Shown here: positions 1 to 10,474 of the stretch, piece after piece
Position numbering within the stretch: position 1 is the stretch's first letter
Layout: every line of letters begins with the position of its first letter
Source of the DNA: Ophiosphaerella korrae
Taxonomy: Eukaryota > Ascomycota > Dothideomycetes > Pleosporales > Phaeosphaeriaceae
Reading direction: 5' to 3'
Assembly (NCBI GenBank): GCA_028456385.1
Contig: JALNQF010000051.1
Location: forward strand, 186,001-250,000
Length of the DNA: 64,000 nucleotides
Notes under the pieces: generated by a model
Databases searched by the model: none
The model's input: the letters and a program-made list of their open reading frames with translations, nothing else
Told to the model about the DNA's origin: nothing
Position numbers and translations under genes: made by a program

Positions 1-634
1 CTGCATCCCAACTCTTGCAATCTTGGCCGTGCCCGAACAGCCAAACAGCCGCTGGCCGCCTCTTTGGTGGCGCGCTAACCTCCTGTCCCCGGCCCATTCC
101 CGCCCTCGATTGGCTGAGCTTTGCAGCCGCCCTCCTCTCAAGTTTAGCATCCAGAAGAGCTGCCGCTGGGGTCTCGAGGGTATTAAGTATCACTTCTTCT
201 GCCGCCGACTTTTGCTCCTCACTTCTGGTCAGTGCTACTCTTCACTTCCTCTTTTCCTTTTCTCCCTGACACCCCAGCGGTGCAGGTCAATCCCAGTCCG
301 GCACTGTCTCTCCTCATACCAAACACCACACTACCCACCCAAACCACCAAAAAAAAGAAGTATCCTTACCGCCTATCGCTATTTGCTATTTGCTTGGTCT
401 TGCCGGTCAGGACTTTTATCGCACCCTAATAATTTGTTGCCTGACGCTCAACCTTGTGTCCTTCTCGACCAAGCCACTGCTCAGCCTATTCCGGACGCTT
501 CGCTTACACCAACAAGTACAGTCGGACTATCTGCCTTGCAGGGCACAATCCCATACGACAAGCCACTTCGGGACTACCATTGTTGACATTTATACACACT
601 TGCCCGTCTATCAATTCAACACACAAGAACCACC
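1..634 (+). promoter_or_regulatory. ATG-free promoter/5' leader of the cyclin gene
   Basis: The 634 bases before the cyclin start contain no ATG on the plus strand. They are rich in pyrimidine tracts, especially around 230-270 and 300-350. About ten ATGs would be expected by chance. An ATG-free stretch this long suggests that much of it is a transcribed leader kept clear of upstream start codons. Open frames that cross it lack ATG starts and look non-coding. The transcription start cannot be placed from sequence alone. Confidence 0.5.
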
Positions 635-1660
635 ATGCCTTACTCAGCAAACCTCGCCGCTGAAAACAGCGCAGCCTTGGATCACTTCATCCAGATGCCA
701 GTTTCTCAAGACATGATCTCTTACCTCGCACAAAAAGCCACACAAGTCATTCGCTGCGAACCATCACTCAACAAGAACCTGCCACCAACACCACCAGCCT
801 CTCCTCCCCAGCATGCCACCTCCAGCAAAGAAGCTGCCATCCCTTCAGTCGAGGAGTTTATTACATCTCTAGTCGAGCGGTCACACGTGCAAGTCTCCAC
901 TCTCATGACCTCGCTCGTCTACTTGAGCCGATTACGGTCTCGCCTTCCCCCGGTCGCCAAGGGCATGAAGTGCACTACCCACCGTATCTTTTTGGCTGCT
1001 CTTATCCTTGCTGCTAAGAACCTTAACGACTCCTCGCCAAAGAACAAGCACTGGGCTCGCTACACCAGTGTTCGTGGCTACGAGAGCTTCGGCTTCTCCA
1101 TCACCGAGGTCAACCTCATGGAGAAGCAGCTTCTCTTCCTCCTCGACTGGGATCTCCGCATCAACGAAGAGGATCTCTACTACCACCTCGAGCCCTTCCT
1201 GGCACCCATCCGTGTCTGGCAATCACGCCAAGCTGAGAAGGCCAGGCGTGCTGAGAGGGAGAAGGAGTTTGCTCGCCAACAGTACCAGCTCACTGCCGAG
1301 AACCTCTACCAGTCCACCACTTCCTACTCTGCATACGCCGCACGCCCACAGAGGCAACACGTCCACCAGTCATCCCGCGCTCCATCGCGCACTCCGTCTC
1401 TCTCACCACCAACCCGAAGCTCATCCGTCTCAACGTCATCAGATTCGCCCATGAGCTTCACCGAAGAGCCCACTCAAGCCTTTGTGCAACGCTATGACGC
1501 CGACCAGGGTGCCACTCTTGTACATATCCACGGGCCCGCCTCACAGTCGAAGATCCAGCTCCAACACTCTCTTCCCCTCTACGACGACAAGCCGTCCAAG
1601 AAGGCCAAAGCATCTGGTGGCTTCTTCAACCGAATGTTTGGCCAGACGGGCACCTATTAA
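635..1660 (+). CDS. Pho80/Pcl-type cyclin (G1/S-type, PclA-like)
   Basis: Single-exon gene of 341 aa. Residues about 70-180 form a cyclin box: a helix with LVERSHVQVSTLMTSLVYLSRL, then RIFLAALILAAK and a segment ending in LLFLLDWDLRI, the pattern of the Pho80/Pcl cyclin family. These cyclins activate Pho85-type kinases in polarised growth, phosphate control or cell-cycle entry. The tail from about residue 190 is Arg/Glu-rich, then Ser/Thr/Pro-rich, and probably carries phosphorylation and turnover signals. The start at 635 has good context (cacc before ATG) and is the first ATG in the window. Which Pcl subfamily it belongs to was not resolved, so no symbol is given. Confidence 0.85.
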   Translation: MPYSANLAAENSAALDHFIQMPVSQDMISYLAQKATQVIRCEPSLNKNLPPTPPASPPQHATSSKEAAIPSVEEFITSLVERSHVQVSTLMTSLVYLSRLRSRLPPVAKGMKCTTHRIFLAALILAAKNLNDSSPKNKHWARYTSVRGYESFGFSITEVNLMEKQLLFLLDWDLRINEEDLYYHLEPFLAPIRVWQSRQAEKARRAEREKEFARQQYQLTAENLYQSTTSYSAYAARPQRQHVHQSSRAPSRTPSLSPPTRSSSVSTSSDSPMSFTEEPTQAFVQRYDADQGATLVHIHGPASQSKIQLQHSLPLYDDKPSKKAKASGGFFNRMFGQTGTY

Positions 1661-2665
1661 TTCATTCGTTATTTTTTCCTATCGTCCTAGACCCACGAGT
1701 TTCCTAGTATCGCTTTCTCGAAAGAAAAAAACGCGATACGACATTGCGAGCACTGCCCACTGGCTGGACACGACTTGCGCGCACCTCATGAGCCCCTCAT
1801 GACCGCATTGCATGGTCGGTGTTAATTGTTGAGCATATTTACACATTGCATTGTACGGCGTTGAATACTTGGGTTATCGCTAGCAACATTGGCTGCTGAT
1901 GGGCCGGCGCGCCTTGATATCCCATATCATATCAGATTATTTAGTTATCTATATAGCTCTCCTCGCGCGTATCGCCGCGAGTAATGAAGTTCAAAAAACC
2001 ATTTAGTTTATCCTATCTGCTTGGCAATATCCAAAAGAGCGTGACGTCCGTCCCCTTGCAATTTCCACAACTGCACTGCACCTGACAGGCCCCGCGACAA
2101 CGGTCATCGTGAACCATTGCTGCAGAGACCTGGAACGATAGTCTAGTTGGTCTGGCGAGAAGCAGCTGCATTCCTTCGCGCGTTGCGAGTAAACAGCATG
2201 TGCTGCACCCTCCCTTCAATGTCACTCGACACTAGTGCATCCTCGTGTTCGCGTCGAGACACACATGAGGGAAGGCTGGACAAGAACGTCTTGTCGTCCT
2301 AAACCGGTGGATGCCTTGACATTCTCCGTACACCGGTCGCCAGGCGCACATCCCAAACGACCACACAAGTTGCACGTACAGCCACGCCAACAATCCCAAC
2401 CTACATAGTACCCCGCGTTCCCTTCGCGTCCAACCTTACAATTCTCCTTTGCTCTGCCTTGCATGCTGCTGGGCTCTGGCCGCATGCGCAGCCACAACGG
2501 GGCCGTGGGCCTCAGCCCGCACCGAGAATCGCACCCATTGGCGCGCAACCACATTCCTGTGTCAGCAACGCCAGGAAAACAAAAATCTTTCTGCGGTCCA
2601 TACGATGTGGGTCGACTACAAGGTTGAGACCGAACATGGCGTGGTTGCGCAGCCACACCGGTTAA

Positions 2666-2700
<35 letters not shown>

Positions 2701-4016
2701 TTATTCTTCTTCTTCTTCTTCACTTTCGCAGCCTAGATTGCTCGTTCCGTCGGATATTGCACTGGGAGAAAATCACGGAGCAGGGGCGAAGGGGTTAGCT
2801 GGGAGATCAAACGCGTGGGTGATATGGATGGGAGGAATTACATGCGTCTCGTGTTTCAGATGGGTGCCTTTGGGTATGAGGTGGGGTGGTGGAGAAGCAA
2901 GCGAGGTTGGGATGATTGGTGCTGGCAGAGCCACGCTAGCCATTACTTCAATCGCCTGTGTGAAGTTGTGCATCTTGACTTGTCCATTTACCTCGAGGTG
3001 AGTCACTGTGCTAGCAAGCAGCTTTCTTAGCCGACAACTACCGCTCTTCTCGTCGCTTCTTGACGGTCGACGGGCTTCGTGTTCGTCTCGCATTAGGCCG
3101 CTTCGGAGGCCTGCTCATGCGTATGCCGTCGTGTACCTTACAGCCACCCTGATATACTTTTGCTTACCTAGCACATGTGGGCGTGTATCGAGTAAAGAGA
3201 TATGCTGTTCAGTGGTCAAGAGTGGGCGGGTATATCTGTCAGATTCTTGGTTTCAACGACGCGTACAGTCAGCTCCATGATTTGGCGTCGGTGTCCCAGT
3301 CAGTCACACAGTTTCAATCAATGGAAGCGAGCCAGAACTCTCGGACTTCAGGAGAATATGCCTCCTGAGGTAAGCACTATGTATACGGCTAAAGTATGCA
3401 AGGTAATCTGCTGGCAACGACAGCATACTTGAAGTCGCGTTGATGATAAGAGGTAGTGTCTATTTACTTTCTGAACTGAATGCCACGAAGAGGAAGTATA
3501 GAGACTGATTCAGGCCCACAACCCTATGTCTTCCATCGGATGCCCCGAGAGTATAAGCATCTCAACTAACTTATGCACATCTGCAAAAACTCGAATGACG
3601 ATATCAGCCTTGCCGGACATCCGTTCTTGCGTCGTCACCCTTGGCCCATGCGAACAGTACGACTAGAACACAAAAACACCTTTACGGTACGGCCCAGACC
3701 GTGTAAAACGTCGGAATTTCCTTATTCGAACACTACACGCCGCCTAAGGCCAAATCATGCGGTTGAACCCCGGCTGCCGTGTCAAGACACGATGGGTTAG
3801 CTGCCCGTTGAGGCTCAAGCATGAAGCAGTGACAGATCTGATACACGATATTGACAAACCCCACAACACTATGTATCCATTTTCCGGATCCCCTCGAGTC
3901 AGTAGTCCCTTTGTCTTTCTCATGTCGCTTTGCCATTGCCATTCCTTTTGTTGCTCGTTTTGTCTTTTTCGCATGTTCTTCCTTCGTTGACCGCGGGCGA
4001 TCCCCTCTTCCGTCAA
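1661..4016. other. Intergenic region, no gene recognised
   Basis: About 2.35 kb lies between the cyclin and the membrane-protein gene. Open frames of up to 144 codons occur on both strands, but none has recognisable domains, clean splice structure or a composition that separates it from chance. It contains the ATT/TTC microsatellite listed separately. An unrecognised small gene or non-coding RNA cannot be excluded. Confidence 0.6.
2664..2721. repeat. Compound microsatellite (ATT)n-(TTC)n
   Basis: About twelve ATT trinucleotides (2664-2699) run directly into about six TTC units (about 2704-2721). It is an uninterrupted simple repeat between genes and likely to vary in length between strains. 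Confidence 0.95.
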
Positions 4017-5960
4017 ATGGTTCGTCAATTCTCTTTTCCTCCTGCTACGCGCCGGGCAACGGGGCCGGATGGTAGGACGCTTCGGTATAGTCATTGGCGA
4101 CGGTATAATACTTTCTATGGATTGGCAATTACGACTACTCTTTCAACGATCCTCCTACTTTCGCAACTTCGACAATGGCGGGTCTCAGGCAATTTGTTCA
4201 TGGTCGCCAACAAGTTTCCTGCCTCTGTTGCGCTCATCGTTCAACTGCTTGCCGCATTCTTTGGACTCCTCCATGTGGCAGTTATTTGCAAGCTTATCAA
4301 CTACGCCCTGCGACTCCGGATTATGAAGGTTGGCGTTTCATTGGATGTATTGCGAACATGGGTGGATATGACTGTTCCTCGCGTGAACTGGGATCTCCCA
4401 CTTAGATTCTTCTTTCCTGTTCTGTTTATGGTATTTCTGAGTGTAGTTCCAGCAGCGTTATGGGCCGGTTCCATTACGCCGTCAGTTTCGCAGACTATTG
4501 GGAGTGGCATGTTGCTTATACCCAGTTACGACGATGTCTCGAAAATTATTGAGTACCCGATGATGATTGGTTCATCGGGCCCTTCACTGCGGACACAAAA
4601 GGGTTTCTTTACATACTCGGTCGGCCAGCAGCAAAGTGGGCAATTGATGGGATCAGCGGCATCAGCATCCTCAACTGGCAGGGGTCTTCATGTTCATCGG
4701 AAGCTCGACAACACCCAGTTCAGCTATAGGGGTCGATCCTACGGCGTCGGCGCATCTGTCGGGCTTATGGACCAAGCCTTGTCGTCCAACAACCAGGTGG
4801 CAGGATATTGGTTTCAAGAGCAAGGATACTTGGCGAACGTGAGCTGCATCTACAATACCAGCTCAGAGTTCGTCTTATCTGGACCCGTCAATGAATGGAT
4901 ATATGCGGCCTCTGGTAACCTGCCTGATAGTGTCGATGGCTCCGAGTACTCCAACTACATCGGTCATGATGGCAAAGCAATTGTCGCTATGGGTGTATCC
5001 TTCAGTGAACGTTCGCCTCGTCGATACCTCGCAATCGCGGCTGGTGAAGCCTACAGCTTCCTCAATAACACACAGTGCGAGTTCGACTTTGTTCCTACTT
5101 TATTTAACGTAACAGTTGACCTCAATAACCTCAATATCACCGTCCGACCCGGCGCCACCATGCGAGATTTCAATCCTCAACGCAATATCACTCGAACAGT
5201 CGTCCGCCAATTCGAACTAATGTCTAATGATATGACGAACCTATACGTCTCCCTCCTCGGCGAAGCCTTCAACTCTAGTATCGCTGCCTACAAAATGTCC
5301 CGCGCGTCCGCCTCCCGCGACCCCTTCACCGAAGAAGAAGCTACACTCGCCGGCCTCACAAACTCCATCACCGCCATGGCCGACGACATGCTCGTCGCCT
5401 ACGCCTCCGCCCAGCTCATGGTTGGCCGCATGTTCACCCAGCAGCCCGCCCGCACCTACGTCTACGCCCTCCAGTTCGGCCAGCCAGGCTACATATACGC
5501 CATCTTCGCCCTCAATCTCGTCATCATCTTCGCCGTCTTGGCCGAGGCGACACGCACATATGGCTGGGCCGACCTTGGCCGCTTCAATTACCTCGATCCG
5601 CGCGACCTCATCATTGCGGCGTCGCGCGGCGGCGCCGAAATCGCCGACGCCGCCGACGCCGTCATGGAGAAGCGCGATCGCGCGCATATGAAGCATGTGT
5701 GGTTATTGAGCGATCCCGACGAGGGCAATGGCAGCTTGATTGTCAACATGAAGGGAGATGAAGACGGGCATATGAAGATTGTGGTAGCTAAGGCGAATGG
5801 CCTGAAGGGGATGGGGCCGATCACGCCTAGTCGCCCGCCGTTGACGCCGAGTGAGGTGGATATGGAGATGAAGCATGGCTTCTATGCTGAGGATGAGGAG
5901 GTGGGTAGGACGCCAGTCAAGTCTGGGCCGTTAAAGGTGGGGCTTTTTGGGATTAGGTAG
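4017..5960 (+). CDS. Fungal multi-spanning membrane protein with large glycosylated loop
   Basis: 647 aa from the ATG at 4017. A frame opens 29 codons earlier, but the MVRQFSFPP start gives a plausible cytosolic N-terminus. Hydrophobic segments lie near residues 35-55, 70-105 and 140-165, with one more near 515-540 (YIYAIFALNLVIIFAVLAEA). The roughly 350-residue stretch between them carries many N-glycosylation sequons (NVS, NTS, NNT, NVT, NIT, NSS), so it probably faces outside or the secretory lumen. The C-tail is acidic and contains TPSRPPLTPSE. It resembles conserved uncharacterised ascomycete membrane proteins; no enzyme motif was seen and the function is unknown. Confidence 0.85.
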   Translation: MVRQFSFPPATRRATGPDGRTLRYSHWRRYNTFYGLAITTTLSTILLLSQLRQWRVSGNLFMVANKFPASVALIVQLLAAFFGLLHVAVICKLINYALRLRIMKVGVSLDVLRTWVDMTVPRVNWDLPLRFFFPVLFMVFLSVVPAALWAGSITPSVSQTIGSGMLLIPSYDDVSKIIEYPMMIGSSGPSLRTQKGFFTYSVGQQQSGQLMGSAASASSTGRGLHVHRKLDNTQFSYRGRSYGVGASVGLMDQALSSNNQVAGYWFQEQGYLANVSCIYNTSSEFVLSGPVNEWIYAASGNLPDSVDGSEYSNYIGHDGKAIVAMGVSFSERSPRRYLAIAAGEAYSFLNNTQCEFDFVPTLFNVTVDLNNLNITVRPGATMRDFNPQRNITRTVVRQFELMSNDMTNLYVSLLGEAFNSSIAAYKMSRASASRDPFTEEEATLAGLTNSITAMADDMLVAYASAQLMVGRMFTQQPARTYVYALQFGQPGYIYAIFALNLVIIFAVLAEATRTYGWADLGRFNYLDPRDLIIAASRGGAEIADAADAVMEKRDRAHMKHVWLLSDPDEGNGSLIVNMKGDEDGHMKIVVAKANGLKGMGPITPSRPPLTPSEVDMEMKHGFYAEDEEVGRTPVKSGPLKVGLFGIR

Positions 5961-6270
5961 GTTTTGTGGTGCAGGGTTGGTTCCATTATGACCTTTTAAT
6001 TAATATTATGATATGCTTTTTGAGTGATTTTATTGCGACTTGTCGTGGGGCTAGTATTTCGTCTTGTACATGTTGAAGGGAGTATTGCGATTTTGCAAGA
6101 CGACGCCGTTTTAAGACCGCGTGCGCTTCAATGCACATAGTGGTTGTGATGCATAGACTATGCACGGCGAGACGCATATGTTAATGGAGAGGGGCGCAGT
6201 CGGCCTTGCCAAAAAGCGCATAAGAATATTTTCATTTCGAGTCGTGCGTATCCCATGTAAAACCCATAAT

Positions 6271-7265
6271 TCAACTCCTACCTCGGAATTGCTCTGCCAC
6301 CATATCGCCCAGCGTTCTCCGCGCCCTCGCCCCACCCTGCCCCGTCTCTCCAGCCAGGATCCCAGTCGAAGCACCCGTCCCTTCCTCCCTCTCCCTTTCC
6401 GCATCAAGTCTTGCCCGCAAACCTTCAAAGCCTCGCTTCTTCTCTTCGCCAACCACCCACCCCGGTACTCTCCAGCCCGCAGCGCCGGGCAGCAAATCTC
6501 TCCTATACGCAGTGCCCACCGCCCAGCCCACTACCGCAGCAAGTAAGGACCCTGGAAATTGCGAAAATGCAAGCTGTAGGGGGGCGAGATACGAAAGCGA
6601 CTTGGATGTAAGTGTCAAGTTGCGAGACCACAGGCTAGAAACGGCCTGGGTATTGGACTGCGACGGGGGCGGCGCGAAAGCAGACACCTTGTAGCGGTAT
6701 GTGTATGGGATGGCGGCATAGTAGTTCGCGAGCAAGGCGAAGATGACCGATGTCGGGCCAGCCGGAAGGTAATTTATGCGGCCGAATGTGAGTGGGCGGA
6801 GGGCGAAGGTAAGAATAAGTGGTGGTAGGAGTGTTGTATAAGGGAGAGTAGCAAGGAGGAATGACTGCAAGCCACGGTCAGAATGTGTAAAGTAGCTAGG
6901 GTTTAGAACATACGGCAAATTTCCTGCTACCCCATAATCTCTCTACAACTCGTAGTTGGTAGAATGTAAGTACGCCGAAGAGAACTTCGGTCGAGTTTGT
7001 GAAGCATGACTGTTGTATCATATTAGCTTTTGCTCCCACCCTCAATTTCGCAACTCGTTGTCTTCTTTATCTAGGAAACGAAAGTATGCTGACATACCTG
7101 CCATGTCAAAAATCGCCAGAATTGGCCATAAGTCCATATGTGTGACACGACCGAGATGTGAAGGTAGTATCTCGTGTCTGTAAGCGTCGCGAGGAGGGAG
7201 CCAATGACAACTGAGAAAACCAGAAACTGGCTCACAGGCGCGTTTGTGAAGCCGGACGATATCAT
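6271..7265 (-). CDS. Rhomboid-like ER membrane protein, UBAC2/Dsc2-like
   Basis: Three exons on the minus strand: 7265-7098, 7009-6914 and 6864-6271, all in phase 0 with GT-AG introns, giving about 285 aa. The N-terminus ([12 protein letters not shown]), then [29 protein letters not shown], and a later Leu-Pro-Ala-Gly segment followed by a stretch ending in IPYTYRY, match the rhomboid pseudoprotease fold of UBAC2 and fungal Dsc2. Those proteins sit in ER/Golgi ubiquitin-ligase complexes that act in SREBP processing and ERAD. The C-terminus ends in [14 protein letters not shown] with no UBA domain visible, unlike classical UBAC2. It is divergent from guanylate kinase across a 278-bp shared promoter. 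The family is fairly sure; the Dsc2 orthology is inferred. Confidence 0.75.
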
Positions 7266-7543
7266 GGCGAATCGAACTGGATGATGCGAGAGTGCATTAC
7301 TGTGTTGTAAGTGGGAGATATGATGACGATCTATGGACTCTGGTTGCGGACGGAGCTGCGGAGGTGCCACGGTTGCGATTGGAGCGGCGGGGTGTCACGT
7401 GCACAAGAGTATGACTTGAATTTATTGGCCACAAATATTAGGTAGTAAGTACTACCTATCTGTTTCAGGCGCTATACAGCTCTAGCCCCCCTTTTACTGC
7501 AACCCATCAGCTTACAGTCATATATCCCATCAATTCTATCACA
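7266..7543. promoter_or_regulatory. Shared divergent promoter (UBAC2-like / guanylate kinase)
   Basis: The 278 bp between the two divergent start codons must hold both promoters. It includes GC-rich stretches and a CACGTG-type palindrome near 7397 (gtcacgtgca), a possible E-box for bHLH factors. No clear TATA box was seen next to either start. Confidence 0.4.
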
Positions 7544-8212
7544 ATGGCTTCTGGTTTGTCTATTTCCTTTTAAGATCAAGACTGAAATGCAGGCTAACAC
7601 ACACTCACAGCAGTGCCCCCTCCAGATCGCCGACCCGTTGTTATCTCTGGACCTTCAGGCGTTGGCAAAGGGACGCTCTGTCAGAAACTCTTTGACGCAC
7701 ATCCTGATACATTCGCCTTAACTGTATCCCACACGACACGCAAGCCGCGAGCCGGCGAAGTTGAGGGTGTAACCTACTTCTTTGTCTCACCCTCTGCATT
7801 TTCCTCCCTTATCTCTCAAGACGCCTTCGTAGAATACACATTTTTTGGCGGCAACTACTATGGTACAAGTAAACAGACTATTGTAGACCAGACAGCGAAA
7901 GGATTAGTTGTTGTACTAGATATTGAGATAGAGGGCGTTAAGCGGATAAAGGCGAGTAGCATTAATGCTCGCTACGTCTTTATTAAGCCACCAAGCTTTG
8001 AGATACTTGAGATGCGGCTTAGGAATCGTGGTACTGAGAAAGAGGAAGATATCCAGAAAAGGCTAGCGCAGGCCCAAGTTGAGCTTGAGCATGCTAATAC
8101 GCCGGGAGTTCATGATAAGATTATCGTTAACGATAATCTTGAGAAGGCGTATGCAGAGCTGGAGGAGTTTGTATATAAGCAACCATCGCAGGAGAGTAAA
8201 GCAGTCAGTTAG
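7544..8212 (+). CDS. GUK1: Guanylate kinase
   Basis: Two exons, 7544-7553 and 7611-8212, with a 57-nt phase-1 intron; about 203 aa. The first exon encodes only MAS plus one base. The frame opened at 7613 starts with GTG, so the true start must be the upstream ATG. The P-loop GPSGVGKGTL, the GMP-binding region (SHTTRKPRAGEVEGVTYFF, ending in FVEYTFFGGNYYGTS) and the LID (RLRNRGTEKEEDIQKRL) are all present. The enzyme phosphorylates GMP to GDP using ATP in the cytosol. The length fits the family. The second half is more AT-rich than the first, possibly drift towards the adjoining AT-richer region. Confidence 0.95.
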
Positions 8213-9646
8213 GTGGGAGAGACATGTCCATGAACGCCATTGCCATTATTCCTCTTGCAGGTATTTTAGCTCACGCGACCGAAACAGTTGCTTCGCGTGT
8301 TGGTGATGCGCTCGGCGCCCTAATTAATGTCTCTTTCAGTAATGCTGTTAAGTTTATCCTCTTCTTTATTAGCTATTTGAATATAGACGCATTCTGTTAC
8401 GAAAGCGTACCGCAACACCTACTCACCGCACTGCCCAACACGAACACCTGCAAGCGAGTTTAGGAGACGATCAGCAAGGCTCAGACTAAGGGGCGGTGGA
8501 AAGAAGTGAGAGCAAACTCTTGTGTTAGGAACGAGTTGGTCCCTATGCTAGCCGCGGCCGTCATCTAAAATATCTTCATAAATTCTACAGCACTACCTAC
8601 GGGTAAGTCAACCGTTGCTGGTGGGATCGGGGGCCGTACACCATAGAAGCCTAGATACCCTAGATACCCTTTTCTCTCTTCAAGCAGCTTGCGAAGATAT
8701 TTACCCCAGCGCGACTCAGTAACTGCCCATATAATAGTCACCTTTTCCAGTATAATAGGCTCTCCCGCTGACCCAGCGTTTATTATGACGGCGATGTTCG
8801 ATTCGTTTTCACACAGACCGAAATAGTACTTTGAAGAGCAAACGCACTAACACAGATACGTACTTCTTGAGGCGAAAATGTACATAGTCGTAGATAGAAG
8901 CCAGACTACATATAGGGGGACAGCTGGCCATGCCATTAGTACAGTGAAGTAGGGCGCGCTGATTCGTTTAGCAAAGCTTCGGCTGTCTGCTAAACCTCTA
9001 CATTGCTGCACGCAGCTCAGAAACGTGAAGTCAATGAAGCAGTCAACGAGTCTAAATTCCATAAAAAAAATATTATCCGTCTGCTAGCAACGCCTAGCAA
9101 TATAATTTCTGCCTATCATTCGTCGTTACAACTGCTCTCTAAGCAGCTATTCCTAAGCATCAGCCTCGTTACCCCGACTCTTTGTGGCCGGTTTAGCTTG
9201 CGACGCTATTTTCTAGTCGATATCTGTCCACCGCGTAGGATGAAAAATCTTACTCATTATATCCGTACGTATCCTTGTCTCTTTGTAAGATTGTGACCCC
9301 TTCCCACGAGCTAGCTTGTGTCTCTAACCAAGGGGTCCTCAGAGACCTCCCAAATCGGCAGTAAAATTGCCGTCTAATTATTTAAGATAGTAAACACATA
9401 GAAATTCTTAGGTCTATTCTATACGTTGCTTCTTGCTAGGCCTGGATTCACTATCAGACATAAGCTCATCGCCATACAAAGATAGATTCCTAGGCCTGTA
9501 ATCAGGATCCCGATAACGGATCAATTGCTCCGCAGTATAGGCCGCTTCTTTTCACAATGTTATAGATTTGCCAAATATATCCAGTTTGCGAGCTGCTGTT
9601 TCCTTACCAAACGAGGCTGTAGCTTCCTCCCTGAGCTTTTTGTATC
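8213..9646. other. Degraded intergenic region
   Basis: About 1.4 kb downstream of guanylate kinase with lower GC and many broken frames. It contains the relic at 8563-8838 and an ATG-initiated minus frame at 9062-8847 (71 aa) that may be an upstream exon of that relic, although no convincing splice junction joins them. Nothing else is recognisable. Confidence 0.5.
8563..8838 (-). pseudogene. Unrecognised protein-coding relic
   Basis: Reading the minus strand from about 8838 gives roughly 90 codons without a stop and with protein-like composition, including KYYFGLCENESNIAVI, KVTIIWAVTESRWGKYL and GVRPPIPPATVDLP, ending at a TAG. It has no start codon of its own. A Met-initiated frame upstream (9062-8847) could be its first exon. 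No family was recognised. It is either a broken gene or a transposon fragment. Confidence 0.3.
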
Positions 9647-10474
9647 TTATGTATAGATCGTCGATAATTTAACCTGGTATCCCAGATTAAGAGTAGAAGA
9701 AGCTACGAACCTGTATAATCTTTTCTGAAAATCCCTTGCTTGCGAAAGATTAAAGACGCCAGACACGGCTACCATTATCCATTCAATTTGGACTTCGTCA
9801 CATGCTTTCCTAGCCTCCTTTATGCAGTTCTTCTCAAATTCTGGATCGCTCCACTGAATGGTTTCATCGTCTGAAGGACTAGATCGCTTCCTCCTACGCT
9901 GGTGTCCCTGTAGAGAATTGCTAGCTTGTTTCTGTGGAACTTTTTTGGCTGCTATTTCCGACTGTCTCTCGTCTGTTTCAGTATCTCCGCCAAACAGATA
10001 TGGGTCTGTGCAATTGTCCATGTTTGCATCATCACATAGGTCGATCGGATTTGAACTTGTCCCTAGCGCTGATCTCTCTCCCAGCGCGTTATGTTCAGTG
10101 ATAGGTCTTGATGCCTTTCTAGAGAGCTGGCCCTGGAGACTCTGAAATTGAGGCTTGTCCTCAGAGTCGTCCTCAGAGCCGTCCTCAGAGCCGTTCTCAG
10201 AGCTGCCTGCACAATCATCCTCGGAGTCATTCGATTCAGCGTTTGAACTCTTATTCGTTGATAGCTCCCGCAAATTGGCGAACCCGTAATAACGACCAGA
10301 TATTCTGACAGGACTCAAACCTGCCCGTAGTTGCTGGATAGACAAGGGCTTTGGTACGATTTTTTGGTTGGCCTGTTGATAATCTAACGGTTCGACTGGA
10401 CTCTCGGAGAAAATTTCATACACGATAGACATGCTGTTCTGAGGGCCTTGCTGCAGGGGCTTATGAACTTCCAT
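9647..10474 (-). CDS. Hypothetical acidic nuclear-type protein
   Basis: Uninterrupted 275-codon frame from an ATG at 10474. Residues about 80-110 are Ser/Glu/Asp-rich (ENGSEDGSEDDSEDKP) and correspond to short near-identical DNA repeats around 10160-10205. A basic patch (GHQRRRKRSSPSDDE) near residue 195 could be a nuclear localisation signal. The C-terminal 60 residues contain EKNCIKEARKACDEVQIEW. Beyond the stop another frame continues with IDDLYIRYKKLREEATASF, so the end may be shifted by an indel or an unrecognised intron. No family was recognised. It is the only long intact member of the surrounding orphan block. Confidence 0.5.
   Translation of the reverse strand: MEVHKPLQQGPQNSMSIVYEIFSESPVEPLDYQQANQKIVPKPLSIQQLRAGLSPVRISGRYYGFANLRELSTNKSSNAESNDSEDDCAGSSENGSEDGSEDDSEDKPQFQSLQGQLSRKASRPITEHNALGERSALGTSSNPIDLCDDANMDNCTDPYLFGGDTETDERQSEIAAKKVPQKQASNSLQGHQRRRKRSSPSDDETIQWSDPEFEKNCIKEARKACDEVQIEWIMVAVSGVFNLSQARDFQKRLYRFVASSTLNLGYQVKLSTIYT

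Noticed and set aside
23..586. 187-codon frame upstream of the cyclin
   Set aside because: No ATG start, no domains, and pyrimidine-rich composition typical of a leader or promoter.
2222..2656. 144-codon minus frame in the first intergenic region
   Set aside because: Cys/Arg/Gly-rich without repeats or motifs, poor start context, and no neighbouring exon. It could be chance.
5241..5696. 151-codon minus frame inside the membrane-protein gene
   Set aside because: Antisense shadow of a GC-rich coding region; Gly/Val/Glu-rich composition mirrors the sense codons.
8649..8672. Telomere-like repeat (tagataccc twice)
   Set aside because: Only two short copies, and not the fungal TTAGGG unit.
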